From Cycas panzhihuaensis (lineage: Eukaryota; Cycadophyta), in contig CM041465.1 of assembly GCA_023213395.1 (NCBI GenBank), forward strand, positions 111,359,741 to 111,423,740: 64,000 nucleotides of DNA, in the 5' to 3' direction. This document shows positions 22,373 through 33,907 of this stretch, piece by piece; the first letter of the stretch is position 1, and each line of letters opens with the position of its first letter. A model generated the notes under the pieces. The model had not been told where the DNA came from and ran no database searches. It was given only the letters and a program-made list of their open reading frames with translations. The translations under genes were made by a program, and so were the position numbers.

Positions 22373-22950
22373 CACGAGAGCCGGTGAAAATAAATCCAAT
22401 TTTCATTAGTTTTCCTTATATAGGCGGGGGCCCCGGTGGGCACTTCTTCCGTTTTTGGCTCCGTGACAGTCGTTGGGACTGTCTCGTCCCTCTGATAGTC
22501 TTTGCCTTCTGGCCCTGTTGCCCATTGTGCTTTATGGACGCCCTTTTTGCCCTCTCTTGCAGGGGCATTCATGGCACCTCATTTTTGCACTTTTGGGAGG
22601 GCCCTTTTGCATCGTTTTACGCGCTACTCCCGTGCATGCCTGAGTTTATACTCGTTTAGCTCGTTTCGCCACCCTAGACTCATTTTCGTACCCCTTTTTC
22701 GCCCCTGGGGTTCCCAAAGGAAATGCTCCCCCATCTGGGGGCATATTTTGCTTCCCAAAGCAACTTTGGGGACTCCAGGATGTCTTTTCTCTGACCACTC
22801 TCAGTTAGTGGCCGGATTGCTTGCTCTCATTTTCAGGTAACCTCATTGCCAAGTCCTCCTACCCTTCTCAGCCTGCTTCGCGCTTGCTATTTGAGTCTTT
22901 GTTTTTGCTTGCATCGCTATTTGTTTACTGCCAAATCCTAGTATCCAGCC

Positions 22951-23373
22951 ATGTCTCTCATCGTTTTCACCGATGGTGGAAGTCGCGGCAATCCCGGGCC
23001 TTCCGCCGCTGCGTGGATTCTTCATAGCCCCTCCGGACACGATTACTTACGTTCCGGGGTCTTTCTTCCTGAGGCTACCAATAACAAAGCCGAGTACACG
23101 GCCGTTATTGAGGCCCTTACCGATGCTCTCCGATTCCATCACGGTCCCATTGTGTTGTTTTGCGATTCTCAGGTCGTGGTGTCCCATCTCACCCAGGTTT
23201 ACTAGGTGCGATGCCCTCACCTGAGAACCCTTGCGTCTACCGCCAGGTCTCTTCTAGCTTGTTTCTCGTCAGTGGATATTCAGCATATCCCTAGGCACCT
23301 CAATGCTGAGGCCGACAGCCTCGTCCACCTCATCCTTGAGCGTCGCCTCCCTCTTCTGGATGACTGTCCCTGA
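22951..23373 (+). pseudogene. Archaeal-type RNase H (second RNase H) of A1
   Basis: A 140-codon frame with its own ATG. FTDGGSRGNPG carries D8, NNKAEY carries E48, FCDSQ carries D72 and NAEADSL carries D122, so all four RNase H catalytic acidic residues are present. The RHLNAEAD-type C-terminus is typical of the archaeal-like RNase H that Tat elements acquired. One internal TAG at 23203 (CAG in A2) breaks it; otherwise it is collinear with A2 and ends at TGA 23371. It lies about 3.8 kb downstream of integrase, beyond the antisense gene and just before the 3' LTR. Confidence 0.9.
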
Positions 23374-23716
23374 GACTTGCCTGGCCAGCCCGTGCCCAAG
23401 TCTCCGGTTGCTATTAGTTAGATGTGCTTGCCCCATTTGCTGGATGCCCTCCTACTTCACGTTGCACTTCGGCGACGGGGGCACCCTCTTTTTTGCTTAT
23501 TTCAGTTTCAGGTCGATGTTTAGGCGACACACAAGCTGCCCCTACGTTGTCTTCGTCTCCGTCTCCCCTGTCCACGCGTTCCGCCACGACACTCGCCTAT
23601 GCCCTTGGTCCACGTGCCGCTCTTTATTATTTTATATATATATGCATGTGCTACTCATATCTTTGATTGACAACATTCGCCATCACATTACGCTTCCGAG
23701 CAGTGAGGCTTTGCTA

Positions 23717-23728
23717 CTAAGGGGGCAG
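23717..23728 (+). other. Polypurine tract of A1
   Basis: TAAGGGGGCAG directly precedes the LTR start TGTTTCCC. It is the plus-strand primer site of LTR retrotransposons; B1 has the same tract at 43101-43111. Confidence 0.8.
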
Positions 23729-25993
23729 TGTTTCCCAGCTACTGGGAATGGACTCGAGATGCATCGACACAAGTTTATCCAGGTATATGTTCTTACTTTT
23801 CTTACCTATGTTAATTAAGGTAATTTAGAGTAGTTTGATTGACATATGCCTGCCTACATGCATTTGTTTGTCTGCCTGCTCATAATGCATGTGCCTAACG
23901 GCACACCTTCAGCCTATGATGACTCACAGTGGGGCCTTTCCTCAGCGAATGTTACACCCCGTATGGTGTACAGCCACCGATGATGTCTGCACAGTTTCCC
24001 GAGATTATTTCTGCCAGCTTGTTTGTTCTTATTACAACATGTCGCTTATGTTGCAGTCCTTCCTAAGTCTAGTTTAACCCTTAGTTAGGACTCTTTGCAT
24101 TGTTTTGGGTACTTGCCCACTGCCTAGGTCTTCCCCCAACTGATGTAATTCATGTTTAGTCTTTGTTTTTACCTCAAAACCTGATTTTTCTGTTTATTTT
24201 TTTCTCTTTTTTAATTTCAGGTTGATACCGCGGTAAACTAAGCGGCACCACAGAATTTGCAGTGGTACCGCAGAGTTTGCCATGGTACAACTGTTCAAAA
24301 TTTAAAAAAGAGAACCACGCGATAGTTTCCACGTTTTTTCACGGAACTGCTGCGTGGCTCCGTATGATTGGAGGCGCCCCAACGTCCCCAACATTCACTT
24401 ACTGTGAACAAGAGATAAAAGGATTTTTTCCTTTCATTTGCATCATTCTTGAGCTCATTTTTCCAAGACTTCTAAGGAAAAACTCTCCACAAAAGACAAG
24501 GGAAAGGACACAGAAATCAAAAAAGTTTAGGCACAACAACTGAGGAGGGAGGACTAGGCTGCCACCAGTGGATTTTGCAGGGCCATTGCTGCCCCTTACT
24601 ACTCTCCACAACCAGCTTTCTTCCTCTTGCAGCTGCACAAAGATTCAAGGGACTTCTTCAACAAAGAAACTCCCCCAAAGACTCACTTCATAGCTCCAAA
24701 CTTGCCAGGAGCCTCTTCCATCCACATTTCAGTAGGACACACTCGTGATTAGCCTTCATTTGACCTCTATTGCTGCTGTCCCTAGTGGTAGGAGGCATGC
24801 ATGACCTCTCTACACAAGGTACCCCTTAGCTTTACTTATTTTTTTTTGTATTTTCTTGCATTTCTTCTTCCTTTTACTTATATTTCCTTTGCTTTTTGTT
24901 TGCAAACCCTTGGATATACTTGCATTTCTCTTGTTTTTATTTATCAAGCACTCCACCTCTTCTTTCCCTTTGCCTTTACCCCTTGAATGAAAATAGCTAC
25001 CATTGGCCATAGCCGCTCCTTAGTGCTACCTTGACCCAAATCCATTTTCCTGATTTTTTTCTTTGGATTTCCTCATTTTCTCCAAGTCTTCTTCCATTCT
25101 TTCCTCAGTCAGCTAGAGTAAGGGAGCATACACGAGGATTCGAGGGAGATAGGCGGGGTTCCGTCCCCCATTGTCGTCCTTCTCCCCAAGGGTTCCGTCC
25201 CTTGTCCTCTTCCCCTTACCATACACGCTGTCCTAAGGAACGGGTCGAAGGAGTTTAGGAGATTGTGTCAGGGTGTCCGGACCGGTTTGAGACAACCCGC
25301 ATCCACCTTTGTTACCACCCAGTAGTCCTTTCCCGGGCCCCTTTGGAGACCTCCCGTGGGTGAGTTAGCCATCCCGAGGCTATACTCAGTTCCACTTTGT
25401 GTGTTTGCGGCATTTGGTAGTGTAGAAGTATCTCATATGCTCTCGTTTCCGTTTTGCTACATTTTAACATATAGCTTAGTTTGTTTAGCTAAGTTGATTT
25501 TAGTTTGCAGTACATATACATATATCTCCTTGTATATTTTGTAGCCTCTCCCTTGAGAGCAAGGTGCTCTTTGTGTTCTCTTGTAGGATCGCGGTGCGTG
25601 GAGGTGGCGCGTGGAGCGAACCCATTACCGGTTAGCTCCCGTACGGTATTTTCTCTCCTTTAGTTTTGAGCTTCCTTTTCGTCCTTTCATTTCATTTGGT
25701 TTCGCATGCTCACAGGGAGGTAAGTGAACCCCCTTATCACCGTCAACCGACGTCGCGTGCGTGGAGAAAGAAGAAAGAGGGAGCGGAAACAACGCGAGAT
25801 CAACCGTACTTCGACCTCAAATGCCGGATCTAGGTATTCTTCGTGTTTCCTCTTATATCATTCTTGCCTTTTTGCATCTGCCTGATAGGTAAAAAGATAA
25901 GGAAACATAAAGAAAAAGGAATAAATAAATGCTTCTTGCATTTGCTTTTCTGCACTAGTTTATTACTTTACATAGCATAGTGTAGACACCCCC
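23729..25993 (+). repeat. A1 3' LTR, first part (interrupted by A2)
   Basis: It starts TGTTTCCCAGCT after the polypurine tract and is collinear with the A2 LTRs up to their position about 28190. It breaks off after CCCCC at 25989-25993, where the A2 5' LTR begins. The remainder of this LTR is at 42459-42780. Confidence 0.9.
25989..25993 (+). other. Target site duplication of A2 (left)
   Basis: CCCCC immediately before TGTTTCCC. The same five bases follow the A2 3' LTR at 42454-42458, and the A1 LTR sequence resumes after them. Confidence 0.85.
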
Positions 25994-28511
25994 TGTTTCC
26001 CAGCTATTGGGAATGGACTCGAGACGTATCGACACAGGTTTGTTCAGGTATATGTTCTTACTTTTCTCACCTATGGTTTGATTAAGGTTATTTAGAGTAG
26101 GTTGCTTAACATATGCCTGCCTATGCGCATTGCCTTTCTGCTTGCTCATAATGCATGTGCCTACGGCACACTTTTAGCCTATGACGACTCACAGCGGGGG
26201 CATTCCTCAACCGTCGACACCGTATGGCCTCTGACCACTCACGATGTCTCCACAGTTTCTCGGGATTATTTCTGCCAGCTTGTTTGTTCTTGTTACGACA
26301 TGCCGTTTATGTTGCAATCCTTCCTAAGTCCGGTCTAACCATTAGTTAGGGCTCTTTGCATCATTCTGGGTACTTGCCCACTGCCTGGGCCTTCCCCCAA
26401 CTGATGGAATTCATGTTTAGTCTTTGTTCTTACATCAAAACCTGATTTTTCTTTTTATTTTTCTCTTTTTTAAATTTCAGGCTGATACTACGGTAAACTA
26501 AGCGGTATCGCAGAGTTTGCCGCGGTACGACTGTTCGAAATTTAAAAAAGAGAACCACGCGACAATTTCTGCGTTTTTCCACAGAATGGCGTGGCTTCGA
26601 CGATGGGCGCTAACGCCCCCAACGTTCACTTACTGTGAACAAGAGATAAAATGATTTTTTTTACTCATTTGCATCATTCTAAGGCTCATTTTTCAAGACT
26701 TCTAAGAGCAACTCTTCACAAAAACACAAGAGAAGGACACAGAAATCAGAGAGCTTCATGCACAGCAGTTGGACAGAGGTGTAGTGGGCTGCCATAAGCT
26801 GGAGTTGCAGGGCCATTGCTGCCCCCTACCATTCTCCACAACAAGTTCCACTCTCCCTTACAAATGCTCATAGATCTAAGGGATTTCTTCACTCAAAAGG
26901 CTACTCCAAGGATCAACTTTCAGCTCTCAACTTGTATGGCGCTTCTCCCATCTACACTCATGCAAGAAACACTCAGAATCAGCCTCTAGACATCGTTTGT
27001 TGCTGCTGCCCCGAGTGGCCAAGTGCATGCATGCATGCCCTTTCTCATCCAAGGTATTTCTTGTTTCTTGTTGGTGCTTTTTTTCCTTGCTTTTTTTTCG
27101 TTCTACTTGCAAGCTCTTTTCCCCCTATTGCATTCACTTTCTTTGAGATTTCCTTGGTCATCCAATGAAAGTAATCTTAGCTAGTTGTAGCTTCCCTATA
27201 GTGCTGCCGTAGATTGGGGTTATTTCCTTGCATTTCCTTGAGATTCATCCTTTCCCTCTAAGCTATCTCTTCCACCCTTTTCTGAGTTGGCCGGTGTAAA
27301 GGGTTTCACATGAGGATTTGAGGGAGATAGGCGGGGTTCCGTCCCCCATTGCTGTCCTTCCCAAGGGTTCTGTCCCTTGTCCTCTCTCCCTTTACCATCC
27401 GCGCTTCCTTAGGAAACGGAGCTAGGGAGGCCTAAGAGAGTTGGTTTGAGCTTTCCCTTTGGTGTAGGTAACCCATCACTACCCGTCTCACCTTGTTGTC
27501 TGCTAACATTTCCTTCCCGAACCCCGTGGAGACCTCCCGTGGGTGAGTTAGCCATCCTGAGGCTATACTTAGTCCCATGTAGTATGTTTTATAGTGCATG
27601 ACAGTGTATATGCTTATCGCACAATTTTGTTTTATTTTTTGCTACGTTCTAGCGCTTGACTCAAGTTATTTAGCCTAGTTGATTTCATTTCCATATATAT
27701 ATATATATATATATATATCTTTGCCATGCTTCGTAGCCTCTCTCCCGAGAGGAAGGTGCTCTCTCTACTTGTCTGCAGGATCGCATTGGAGGAGGTGGTG
27801 CGCGAGACGAACCCGTTGCTGGTCGGCTCTCACACGGTATTTCTCTCCTTTAGCGTTGAGTTCTTTTTTTCATCTTTTCATTTCGTTTGATTTCGCATGC
27901 TCACGGGGAGGTAAGTGGACCCCCTTCGCCACCATTGGCCCACGTTGCATGCGTGGAGGAAAGAGGAAAGGAGCGCAACTGAGAAGGAGAATCCACACTT
28001 CAACCTCAACCGCCGGATCTAGGTACTCCTCGCGTTTCCTTTTATTTTTTTTCCCATTTATATCATTCTTGCTTTTTGCACCTGCTTGATAAGTAAAAGA
28101 TAAGGAAACATAAGGGAAAAAGGGAAATAGTCTTTTATTTTACATTTACTTTCTCGCACCGCTCCTTTACTTTACATAACATAGGAATAGAAGACCCATT
28201 TACGTTGTATCTCTTAACCACACTTTACTTCACACCTGTTGCACGTTGGTTTTGTTGCCCTCTCGTTGCCTTCTCATTACCTTGAAAAGCCGCAACGCGC
28301 GAGGTTTCCCTCTCCTTCCCGGCCATCCGAAGGGTAGGAAGGCCTCGTATTTGCACGGCTACCTAGAAGCAACCAGGCACCTTGTAGTCCCCAAACCTGC
28401 GCTCTGGCGTACAGATGTCCTGTGAGGTGAGATCCTCGCTGCCTAGCCCAGTCAGTGTGGTGTTTTGTATCCCTTTGCTAGACGTAGGATCACCGCCTGA
28501 GAGCGCTTTCA
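25994..28511 (+). repeat. A2 5' LTR
   Basis: The 2518-bp LTR begins TGTTTCCCAGCT and ends GCTTTCA. U3 contains the GGTACCGC-type inverted-repeat block (about 26484-26528), followed by an ATAAAAT block near 26647 that may be the TATA element. R/U5 contains conserved GTAAGT-like donor sites (about 27909) and an (AT)13 run. Confidence 0.9.
27693..27718. repeat. (AT)13 microsatellite in A2 5' LTR
   Basis: Twenty-six bases of alternating AT. The 3' LTR of A2 carries a run of the same length (41632-41657), while the A1 LTR has only a short interrupted version near 25511. Confidence 0.9.
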
Positions 28512-28530
28512 CCGCGACCATTTTGGGGAC
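28512..28530 (+). other. A2 primer-binding site
   Basis: CCGCGACCATTTTGGGGAC directly after the LTR end. It corresponds to TGGCGACCATACTGGGGA in B2, with the first bases changed. It is followed by the conserved leader CTGCCAGTAAGGGAGCTA. Confidence 0.65.
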
Positions 28531-28684
28531 TGCCAGTAAGGGAGCTAAATCCGCTTCCCCTCCTTGTTAGTGTTCTTGCCTCTAGGTAGTTTTGCGTTCT
28601 GTGTTTCCAGTTGGGCAGCCCCCAACGTGTTTGCATTACTTCCCTTCCTTCCCTTTCCGTTTCTAACGACGCCGCAGCCGTTGC

Positions 28685-30516
28685 ATGCAACGTTTCTCGG
28701 CGCCAGGAGGCTTGCTGCCGTTGTTAGAAGACCAATCGTCTCGTTCCCTTCCGTCGTCGAACCCCGATTCGACAATAGAAGGTTACCCGTCCGATTGGGC
28801 CTACCGTCCCATGGCTTCAGGAACTCAAGAGTTCCCTTCGTCTGTTCCGGAATCCGCCCAGGAGGGCGATGATTTCATCTACTACCGAGATGACCATTTC
28901 CACCCGGATGACTTTCAGCCTTTCGCTCAAGCAGCGGAAGATTCAGACCCTCACGAGACTCGCCACCCTACTGGCGAGCCTCACGAGGGGCGCCCCGAAG
29001 GATCCCCTACTTTCGAAGCCCCTTCGACCTCGTATGGCTATGAGGATACCCTTCCCACCGACGCGGTCGAGGCGCTTAGCGAGTGCTTTCGAGTAGCTCG
29101 CTGCCAGCCGTATCCTAGATGGTTTGCAGAAATACTGCGTAACATAGCATCTTCTTCGTCCATGCCTGCATCATCTACAATGATCGACGCTCCTACCCGC
29201 GCACACATGTCCTATGCCGTGTCTACCCTGGCTCCCAAGGCAAGTGTTGCGCCGCCTGTTTCCAGCCAAGGTCCTACTTCCTCAGGGCCCATTCGTGGTG
29301 TGTCTTTTCCTCAACTCGGGGTTAGCATGCCATGCCCTAGCCAAACACACGCGCCACCCCCGAATGTGACACATGCATTCCCTAGTAGGCCTCGGGGTCC
29401 TACTAGTGCCGCCACCGTTAGCCATGTAGGACCCACTCCTACATATGTCCAAAACCCGATTGGTGGTTCTTCTCTTTACGTGCCCCCAGGTTACACTGCT
29501 CAACCTTGGGGGTAAGGCAAGGGAAGCCATCTCCCTGTTTATGGGGTGGACCCGTTGCACCCATATGGGGTCACGCCACCTACGAGTGGCCCATATGGGC
29601 AAAACCCGGTCCCTCATCCTCCGTTTCCGTCGTCCAGCACAACTCCCATTGCTGCATCATCGCAAGGGAGCGTACCTCTTTCGAACTTTTACGCGCCCCC
29701 TTCCAACAAGGGGCCTTTTCCCAAGGAGGGATGGGTTTACCACCCCCATCAATTCCTTTACCGGTTGTTGACCCGTTAGCCCAAGCAAGGACACGTCCTT
29801 TCGTGGACTATAGGTCGACGCCATTGTCTATTGAGGCACTGAGGACTAACTCCGCCTCACACTTTGAAGTTCCCAAATTCGACGGGACTTCGTCGCAAGA
29901 CCCAACCGAGCATGTACGCAGCTTCTTTATGGCATGCATCGATTATTGGGCTTACGACCATATACTTATGAAGCTATTCCCGCGGTCCTTGCAGGGCGAT
30001 GCCCTTAAGTGGTTTTACCGCCTTCCTACCCATTCAATCTCCTCATTCCAGCAACTAGTGGACGAGTTCGTCAACTACTTTAACGTAGCCCGCCCATTTG
30101 AAAGCGGAATGAAGGCGCTTCTGTCGCTTAAACAAGGTCACGATGAGATGAATCGTGACTTTGTGCGACGTTTTCACGATCTTCTTCACTCCACCAAGGC
30201 TACGTTGCCTGAGGAGTTGAAGAGGGATCTCTTTGTCAATGCACCGCCTCAAGTGCATGTGGAAGTCCTCAAGATGGGGGCGACCACGTGTGACTCTGCC
30301 ATCACAAGGTGTTTAGCTTTGGAGGCCATTGAGATCCAAGCGGGACTCAAGAAACCTCCTAGGCCCTCGCAACGTCGCAAGGTGCCTCCTCTAGCGAAGG
30401 AGACCAAACCTTCGCAGCCCGCTAGGTCCACCTCTCATCTGACTGAGAGGACCCTAGATCCCCTTACCTCCGCCATTCGCTCATTCAAGCGCACGATGAA
30501 GGAGTTAAAACTTTAA
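28685..30516 (+). pseudogene. gag of A2, nearly open
   Basis: The ATG at 28685 starts 277 open codons of Pro/Ser-rich sequence. A TAA at 29513 (CAA in A1) interrupts them, and a second long frame (29506-30516, in another phase) carries on. The Retrotrans_gag-type domain is at about 29860-30300 (FDGTSSQDP, GDALKWFYR, LKQGHDEMNRD, EELKRDLFV). The frame ends at TAA 30514, a stop shared with A1 at the same codon. Gag would form the virus-like particle in the cytoplasm. Only a few changes separate this copy from an open frame. Confidence 0.88.
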
Positions 30517-31187
30517 TCTCCCTCATCGCCAACCTCCCATAAACCTGTCCAGTAGACTTCTCGTGCGATACCCCCCAAAGGGGGGAACACCTAGCCTTCT
30601 CAAGCAAGGAGGATCGATCCTCCCCTTGAGAAGAGGTTGCTCCATCCACGGAGAATGTTTCCACGATGATTCACGTTGCCGGGCACAGCACCCACGTGAC
30701 GCCCCGCCGCGCGACTCGTCCCCTAGGTGGACATCGAGGCCTAACCTCGATCAGCCCATTCATAGAGACCCGTTCCCCAAGCATGGGGAACGGGTCATGT
30801 CCAAAGAAAGAAATCGGGATAGGTCTCCTGATCCCCGCCCTTTGCGTGGTAGAGGGAAGGGTGTGCAGAGGTCGCCTTCCCCTTCGCGATCTCCTGACCG
30901 CCGCGCTCCATCACCTTCGTGGTCCCGTAACAAGGGAAAGAAGGTGATTCAAATACTCGAGACCACTCCTCTCTACGCGTTAACCCAGTCTCAAGCTACC
31001 AAGGAGGCAACTGGTGCCTCCGCTCACCTCGCAGACTTGATCCTCCTCCCAAGCTACTCCTCGAGATTCCCCGCACTTCCCAAGGCGATTCCGTGGCGCC
31101 GCGATTCGACTTTAGGAGAGCCCTTACCCAACCCAGGAGGGGTAAGCCTTTCTCCGTGGTCGAAGAGCTTCTTCTTGGGTCGCCGAG
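30517..31187 (+). pseudogene. gag C-terminal zinc knuckle region and linker of A2
   Basis: Beyond the shared stops (TAA 30514, TAG 30553) comes the zinc knuckle CSIHGECFHDDSRC (C-X2-H-X4-H-X4-C, about 30638-30680), which should bind the RNA genome. A basic Arg/Ser/Pro tail follows (DRSPDPRPLRGRG, SPSRSPDRR). A 2-bp loss just before the knuckle relative to A1 and a shortened segment near 31030-31150 shift the frame. Confidence 0.8.
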
Positions 31188-33392
31188 ATGTCCATCATGG
31201 ACGTCTTGAGAAGTTGCCCGGAGCAACGAGCGCTCCTCCTGGAAGCTCTTGGATCGAATAACGCGTCCGTTGATGCCTTGGGTACGACCCCAAGCGATGA
31301 ACCCATTATCTCCTTCGATCCCAGAGATCTTCCTGTATCTAGTGGAAGGGAACACCAATGGAACTTCCCTTTCACCATTACCATAGATACCCCCGATTGC
31401 ACGCTACGGAGAACCGTCGTAGACAACGGTTCCTGCGTCAACGCCATGCCCTTGCGCGTTATGCAAGAGCTCGGCGTTTCCGCCTTGGAACCTGTTCCAT
31501 GGCGTTGTCAAGGTTATGACGGTACCGAGAAGACCCCCTTAGGATCTGTCTCGATACCCCTTACCCTCAAGGACAAGACGGTCGTTACCGACATCATTGT
31601 CCTCGATGTCGATGTTGATTACAACCTGCTTCTGGGTCGACCATGGCTTGACCAAATGGGAGCCGTGTGTTCCACCCGTTGGGGGCAACTTAAATTTGTC
31701 CATAATGGACAAATGAAAGTTGTCCTCTGCGAGCGATCGCTCACCAAGCCAGCTAGGCCTCCCACCCAGGCAAGCCATGGCCATACGAAGGGAAACAAAC
31801 GCCCTTCTGACCATGCCTCAGCTTGCTCCATTGGAATCCCTGATTCCCCCTACCGAGAAGAAAGTCCTGCGTCTTCTTCCCCTAGCTTGATGCGTTTTGC
31901 TCCTATTGGTGTCAGGAGCTATGGGTATGTTGTCGTGTTTGATGATGATGGATCCCATAGTGAGGATGAGGATCGTCCTCACCCAGTCTCGTTCCTCCGC
32001 ACCTGTATGGGGCATCTTCCTAGCCCTAACCTCCCTCCTAGGGCCTCTTTTGTTGTAGAGCCGGGCCACTTTCACATGTCACATGACATTGCGCATGTTG
32101 ATCATGATGTCCCGGGCTCTTCCACCTCGTCGCCTCCCATAGGTGACGATGTTGAGAGTTTCCCTCTTGCTTTTTACGAGGGACCTCTCCTTGACTCTCC
32201 TTCGAAGTCCCTTACGGATGACGGGCAATCTTCAGGCCATACCGGTCCTATCGCTCCCACGCCATCCCTCGCCTCGCCCATTCGGAGTCAGGCCATCGAT
32301 GGCGTGGACTACTTCAAAGACGATGAGGCTTTCCTGGAACACTTAGCAGGTTCTATGCCAAGTCTGCCTCCTGGCCACCACAAGCTTGGCCACCAGAAGG
32401 TCTTAGCGATTGGGTCCACATTAGCCGACCCAATCCCCTCTTCCGGTTCCTCCCTTCCAGTTGATCATGCCCCCTTCCATTTCGAGGAGGGGAATGCCAT
32501 GTGCATGGGGGCAACACAGGACATAGTCCTTGCCCCAGATAGGGTCATCAAGGTAGGAGCGGAGTGCACCCCTGATGAGGTGAGGGAATACACCCTCCTG
32601 TTCCGGGAGTTCCGCGACGTATTTGTGTGGGAATACTCAGACATGAAGGGCATTGACCCCTCCATCGTTGTGCGTAACCTTACGACCTTCCCTGACACTC
32701 GCCCCATGCATCAGAAGCAGCATCCCCTTCACCCAAAGCTTTCGACTGCCGTTAAGATGGAAGTTGAGAAGCTTCTGGAAGCGGGACTTATTTCCTCCAT
32801 CGATTACCCCAAGTGGGTATCGAATATCGTTCCCGTTGCTAAAGAGAACGGGACCATTCGTATTTGTATCGATTTTCGCGACATAAATAATGCTTGTCCT
32901 AAGGACAACTTTCCCCTTCCTTTCATTGATCAAATAATCGATCGCATGACTAGATTCGAAGTTATGTCCCTGATGGATGGCTTCTCCGGCTACAACCAGA
33001 TCCAGATCTCTCCCGAAGACCGTCATAAGACGGCCTTCACGACGCCATGGGGTACCTTTGCTTACAAGGCAATGCCCTTTGGTCTCAAAAATGCAGGGGC
33101 CACTTATCAGAGAGCCATGCATTTCATCTTCCACGACCTCATCAACAATACGTTGGAGGTCTTCATGGACGACATGATGGGCCTCTCCCGCTCCAGAGCC
33201 CATCATCTTTCCGACTTGCGTGCCATCTTCGCAAGATGCCGCAAGTACCACGTTAGTTTAAACCCACTGAAATGCGTGTTTGTTGTTACCTCAGGCAAAC
33301 TCCTTGGTTTCCTCATGTCTCAACAAGGAATCCAGATCGATCCGGAAAAAGTCAAGGCGATCCTTGATATGCCACCGCCTAAGACCCAATGA
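31188..33392 (+). CDS. Protease-reverse transcriptase reading frame of A2
   Basis: This is the longest open frame in the window (734 codons). Protease is at residues ~60-165: RRTVVDNGSCVN has the active-site Asp, followed by PLRVMQELG and NLLLGRPWLDQ. A Ser/Pro/acidic spacer is at ~185-420, with HFEEGNAMCMG and DMKGIDPSIV just before RT. RT is at ~530-734, with IRICIDFRDIN, FPLPFIDQII, SLMDGFSGYNQ, TPWGTFAYKAMPFGLKNA, catalytic FMDD at 33162-33173 and LNPLKCVF. The frame ends at TGA 33390 (CGA in A1), which would cut off RNase H and integrase. The annotated start is simply the first ATG in the frame; the true product would be processed from a gag-pol precursor. Confidence 0.88.
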   Translation: MSIMDVLRSCPEQRALLLEALGSNNASVDALGTTPSDEPIISFDPRDLPVSSGREHQWNFPFTITIDTPDCTLRRTVVDNGSCVNAMPLRVMQELGVSALEPVPWRCQGYDGTEKTPLGSVSIPLTLKDKTVVTDIIVLDVDVDYNLLLGRPWLDQMGAVCSTRWGQLKFVHNGQMKVVLCERSLTKPARPPTQASHGHTKGNKRPSDHASACSIGIPDSPYREESPASSSPSLMRFAPIGVRSYGYVVVFDDDGSHSEDEDRPHPVSFLRTCMGHLPSPNLPPRASFVVEPGHFHMSHDIAHVDHDVPGSSTSSPPIGDDVESFPLAFYEGPLLDSPSKSLTDDGQSSGHTGPIAPTPSLASPIRSQAIDGVDYFKDDEAFLEHLAGSMPSLPPGHHKLGHQKVLAIGSTLADPIPSSGSSLPVDHAPFHFEEGNAMCMGATQDIVLAPDRVIKVGAECTPDEVREYTLLFREFRDVFVWEYSDMKGIDPSIVVRNLTTFPDTRPMHQKQHPLHPKLSTAVKMEVEKLLEAGLISSIDYPKWVSNIVPVAKENGTIRICIDFRDINNACPKDNFPLPFIDQIIDRMTRFEVMSLMDGFSGYNQIQISPEDRHKTAFTTPWGTFAYKAMPFGLKNAGATYQRAMHFIFHDLINNTLEVFMDDMMGLSRSRAHHLSDLRAIFARCRKYHVSLNPLKCVFVVTSGKLLGFLMSQQGIQIDPEKVKAILDMPPPKTQ

Positions 33393-33907
33393 CAAATTAA
33401 GTCGTTCCTAGGCAGGATTGGTTTCTTGAGGTGCTTTTTGGCAGATTTCGCCATAAACGCCAAGCCTCTTACAAACCTATTGAAGAAAGGAGCTCCTTTT
33501 GTCTGGTCGGAAAAGACCCGAAAGGCCTTCATAGGGCTCAAGGAAGCTCTCGTTTCTGCCCCTACACTGGCACCTCCTCGCTTCGATAGGCCCTTCATTC
33601 ATACACCCTAAGAACCGATGAATCCGTGGGCACAATGCTCGCACAGGAGGACGATTCGGGAACCGAGAGGGCCATTTATTTCATCAGCCGCACCCTCGTT
33701 GCCACTGAATTAAACTATCCCCCCGCTGAAAAGGAATGCCTCTCCTTGGTCCATGCGACCAAGAAATTTTGGCACTACTTGCTCGGCAATACGACCAAGG
33801 TGATCGTTCAATCTGATCCCTTGCGTTACTTACTTACCCATTCGGATTTGACAGGTAGGGCGGGCTGTTGGGCCCCGCTCAAGAATTCGACTTGCGGTCG
33901 TCAGTGA
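33393..33907 (+). pseudogene. Native RNase H of A2, broken
   Basis: RT_RNaseH-type domain continuing after the TGA at 33390. It contains KKGAPFVWSEKTRKAF, then AMLAQ-type GTMLAQEDD, YFISRTL, NYPPAEKECLSLV and IVQSDPLRYLL. A frameshift near 33607 and another near 33870-33900 break it. It is collinear with A1 17292-17745. Confidence 0.85.

Noticed and set aside
23729-28511. Tandem or solo LTR pair
   Set aside because: The first copy stops at CCCCC and continues at 42459 after the same CCCCC, so it is one LTR interrupted by a nested element.
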